Source of the DNA: Notamacropus eugenii
Lineage: Eukaryota > Chordata > Mammalia > Diprotodontia > Macropodidae
DNA length: 64,000 nt
NCBI RefSeq assembly: GCF_028372415.1
Contig: NC_092876.1
Location: forward strand, 63,578,885-63,642,884
Direction: 5' to 3'
In this document: piece by piece, positions 63,770 to 64,000 of the stretch
How positions within the stretch are numbered: the stretch's first letter is position 1
How the letters are laid out: each line of letters starts with the position of its first letter
Notes under the pieces: generated by a model
Databases searched by the model: none
The model's input: the letters and a program-made list of their open reading frames with translations, nothing else
Told to the model about the DNA's origin: nothing
Made by a program: the position numbers and the translations under genes

Positions 63770-64000
63770 CTGTAGAATATAGAATATAAGAATATAAACT
63801 GTTAGAACTGGGGGGCCCTTAGAACCCAGGAGGTCAGAGCTGGGAGGGGTCATAGAATATAGAATCATAGAGCATAGAACATCAGAATATTGAATTTACC
63901 TCTGACTCTTAACTATTAGGGGAACTTGGGCCAAGTCACTTAACCTGCCTGGGCCTCAATTTTCTCATCTATAAAATGGGCTGGTTAGACAATATGGCTT
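63770..64000. repeat. Antisense tail array and sense MIR
   Basis: 63790-63890 holds about three units ('agaacccaggaggtcagagc', 'gggaggggtcatagaatata'). 63890-64000 is a sense MIR cut by the window end ('ttgggccaagtcacttaacc'). Confidence 0.7.

Overview
This is a piece of a mammalian, almost certainly marsupial, nuclear genome. The evidence is its repeats. There are many tRNA-headed CORE-SINEs of the marsupial Mar1 type with a BovB/RTE-like tail, old MIR, L2 and CR1/L3 elements, a degenerate RTE-clade LINE with a short non-autonomous partner, marsupial-style L1 fragments and a hAT MITE. Bacterial-style features (operons, ribosome binding sites, CRISPR) are absent. The species cannot be fixed from the sequence alone.

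The only gene I can support with confidence is the intronless coding region of HTR1D (serotonin receptor 5-HT1D, 379 codons) on the minus strand at 7325-8464. In human the order is LUZP1-HTR1D-HNRNPR. Nothing here resembles exons of either neighbour, so the window appears to hold HTR1D and the long intergenic space on its 5' side. A CpG island at about 24.9-25.9 kb, roughly 16-17 kb upstream of the receptor start codon, is the best candidate for the HTR1D promoter and untranslated first exon. That link is inference.

Layout. 0-7.3 kb: old SINEs, L2, CR1/L3 and HTR1D downstream sequence. 7.3-8.6 kb: HTR1D and its immediate 5' flank. 8.6-24.8 kb: dense repeats, including an L1 with clear target-site duplications at 11.6-12.6 kb, a composite Mar1 at 14.1-14.5 kb, a processed retrocopy at 19.6-20.3 kb and a 500-base purine tract at 22.4-22.9 kb. 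24.8-26.4 kb: CpG island followed by a pyrimidine-rich tract. 26.4-49.3 kb: repeats with unique blocks at 27.6-29.2 and 37.6-38.5 kb, a hAT MITE at 29.5 kb, large microsatellites at 34.9-37.6 kb and nested L1/RTE-SINE at 39.3-40.5 kb. 49.3-53.3 kb: a nearly complete but dead RTE element. 53.3-64 kb: sparse repeats, a young A-tailed SINE at 56.8 kb, an unexplained open frame at 58.7-59.3 kb, an antisense L1 at 59.9-60.9 kb and L2 reverse-transcriptase remnants at 62.2-63.7 kb.

I did not find a new multi-gene system. The most interesting signals are a 32-33 bp tandem array that recurs at more than ten places, apparently grown from the 3' tail of MIR/L2 elements; the autonomous/non-autonomous RTE pair; the tandem duplication in the CpG island carrying a splice-donor-like site in each copy; and microsatellites repeatedly sitting at SINE or LINE ends. 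Repeat family names come from recalled consensus features, not from a database search; repeat boundaries are approximate, within about 10-30 bases unless a duplication defines them.
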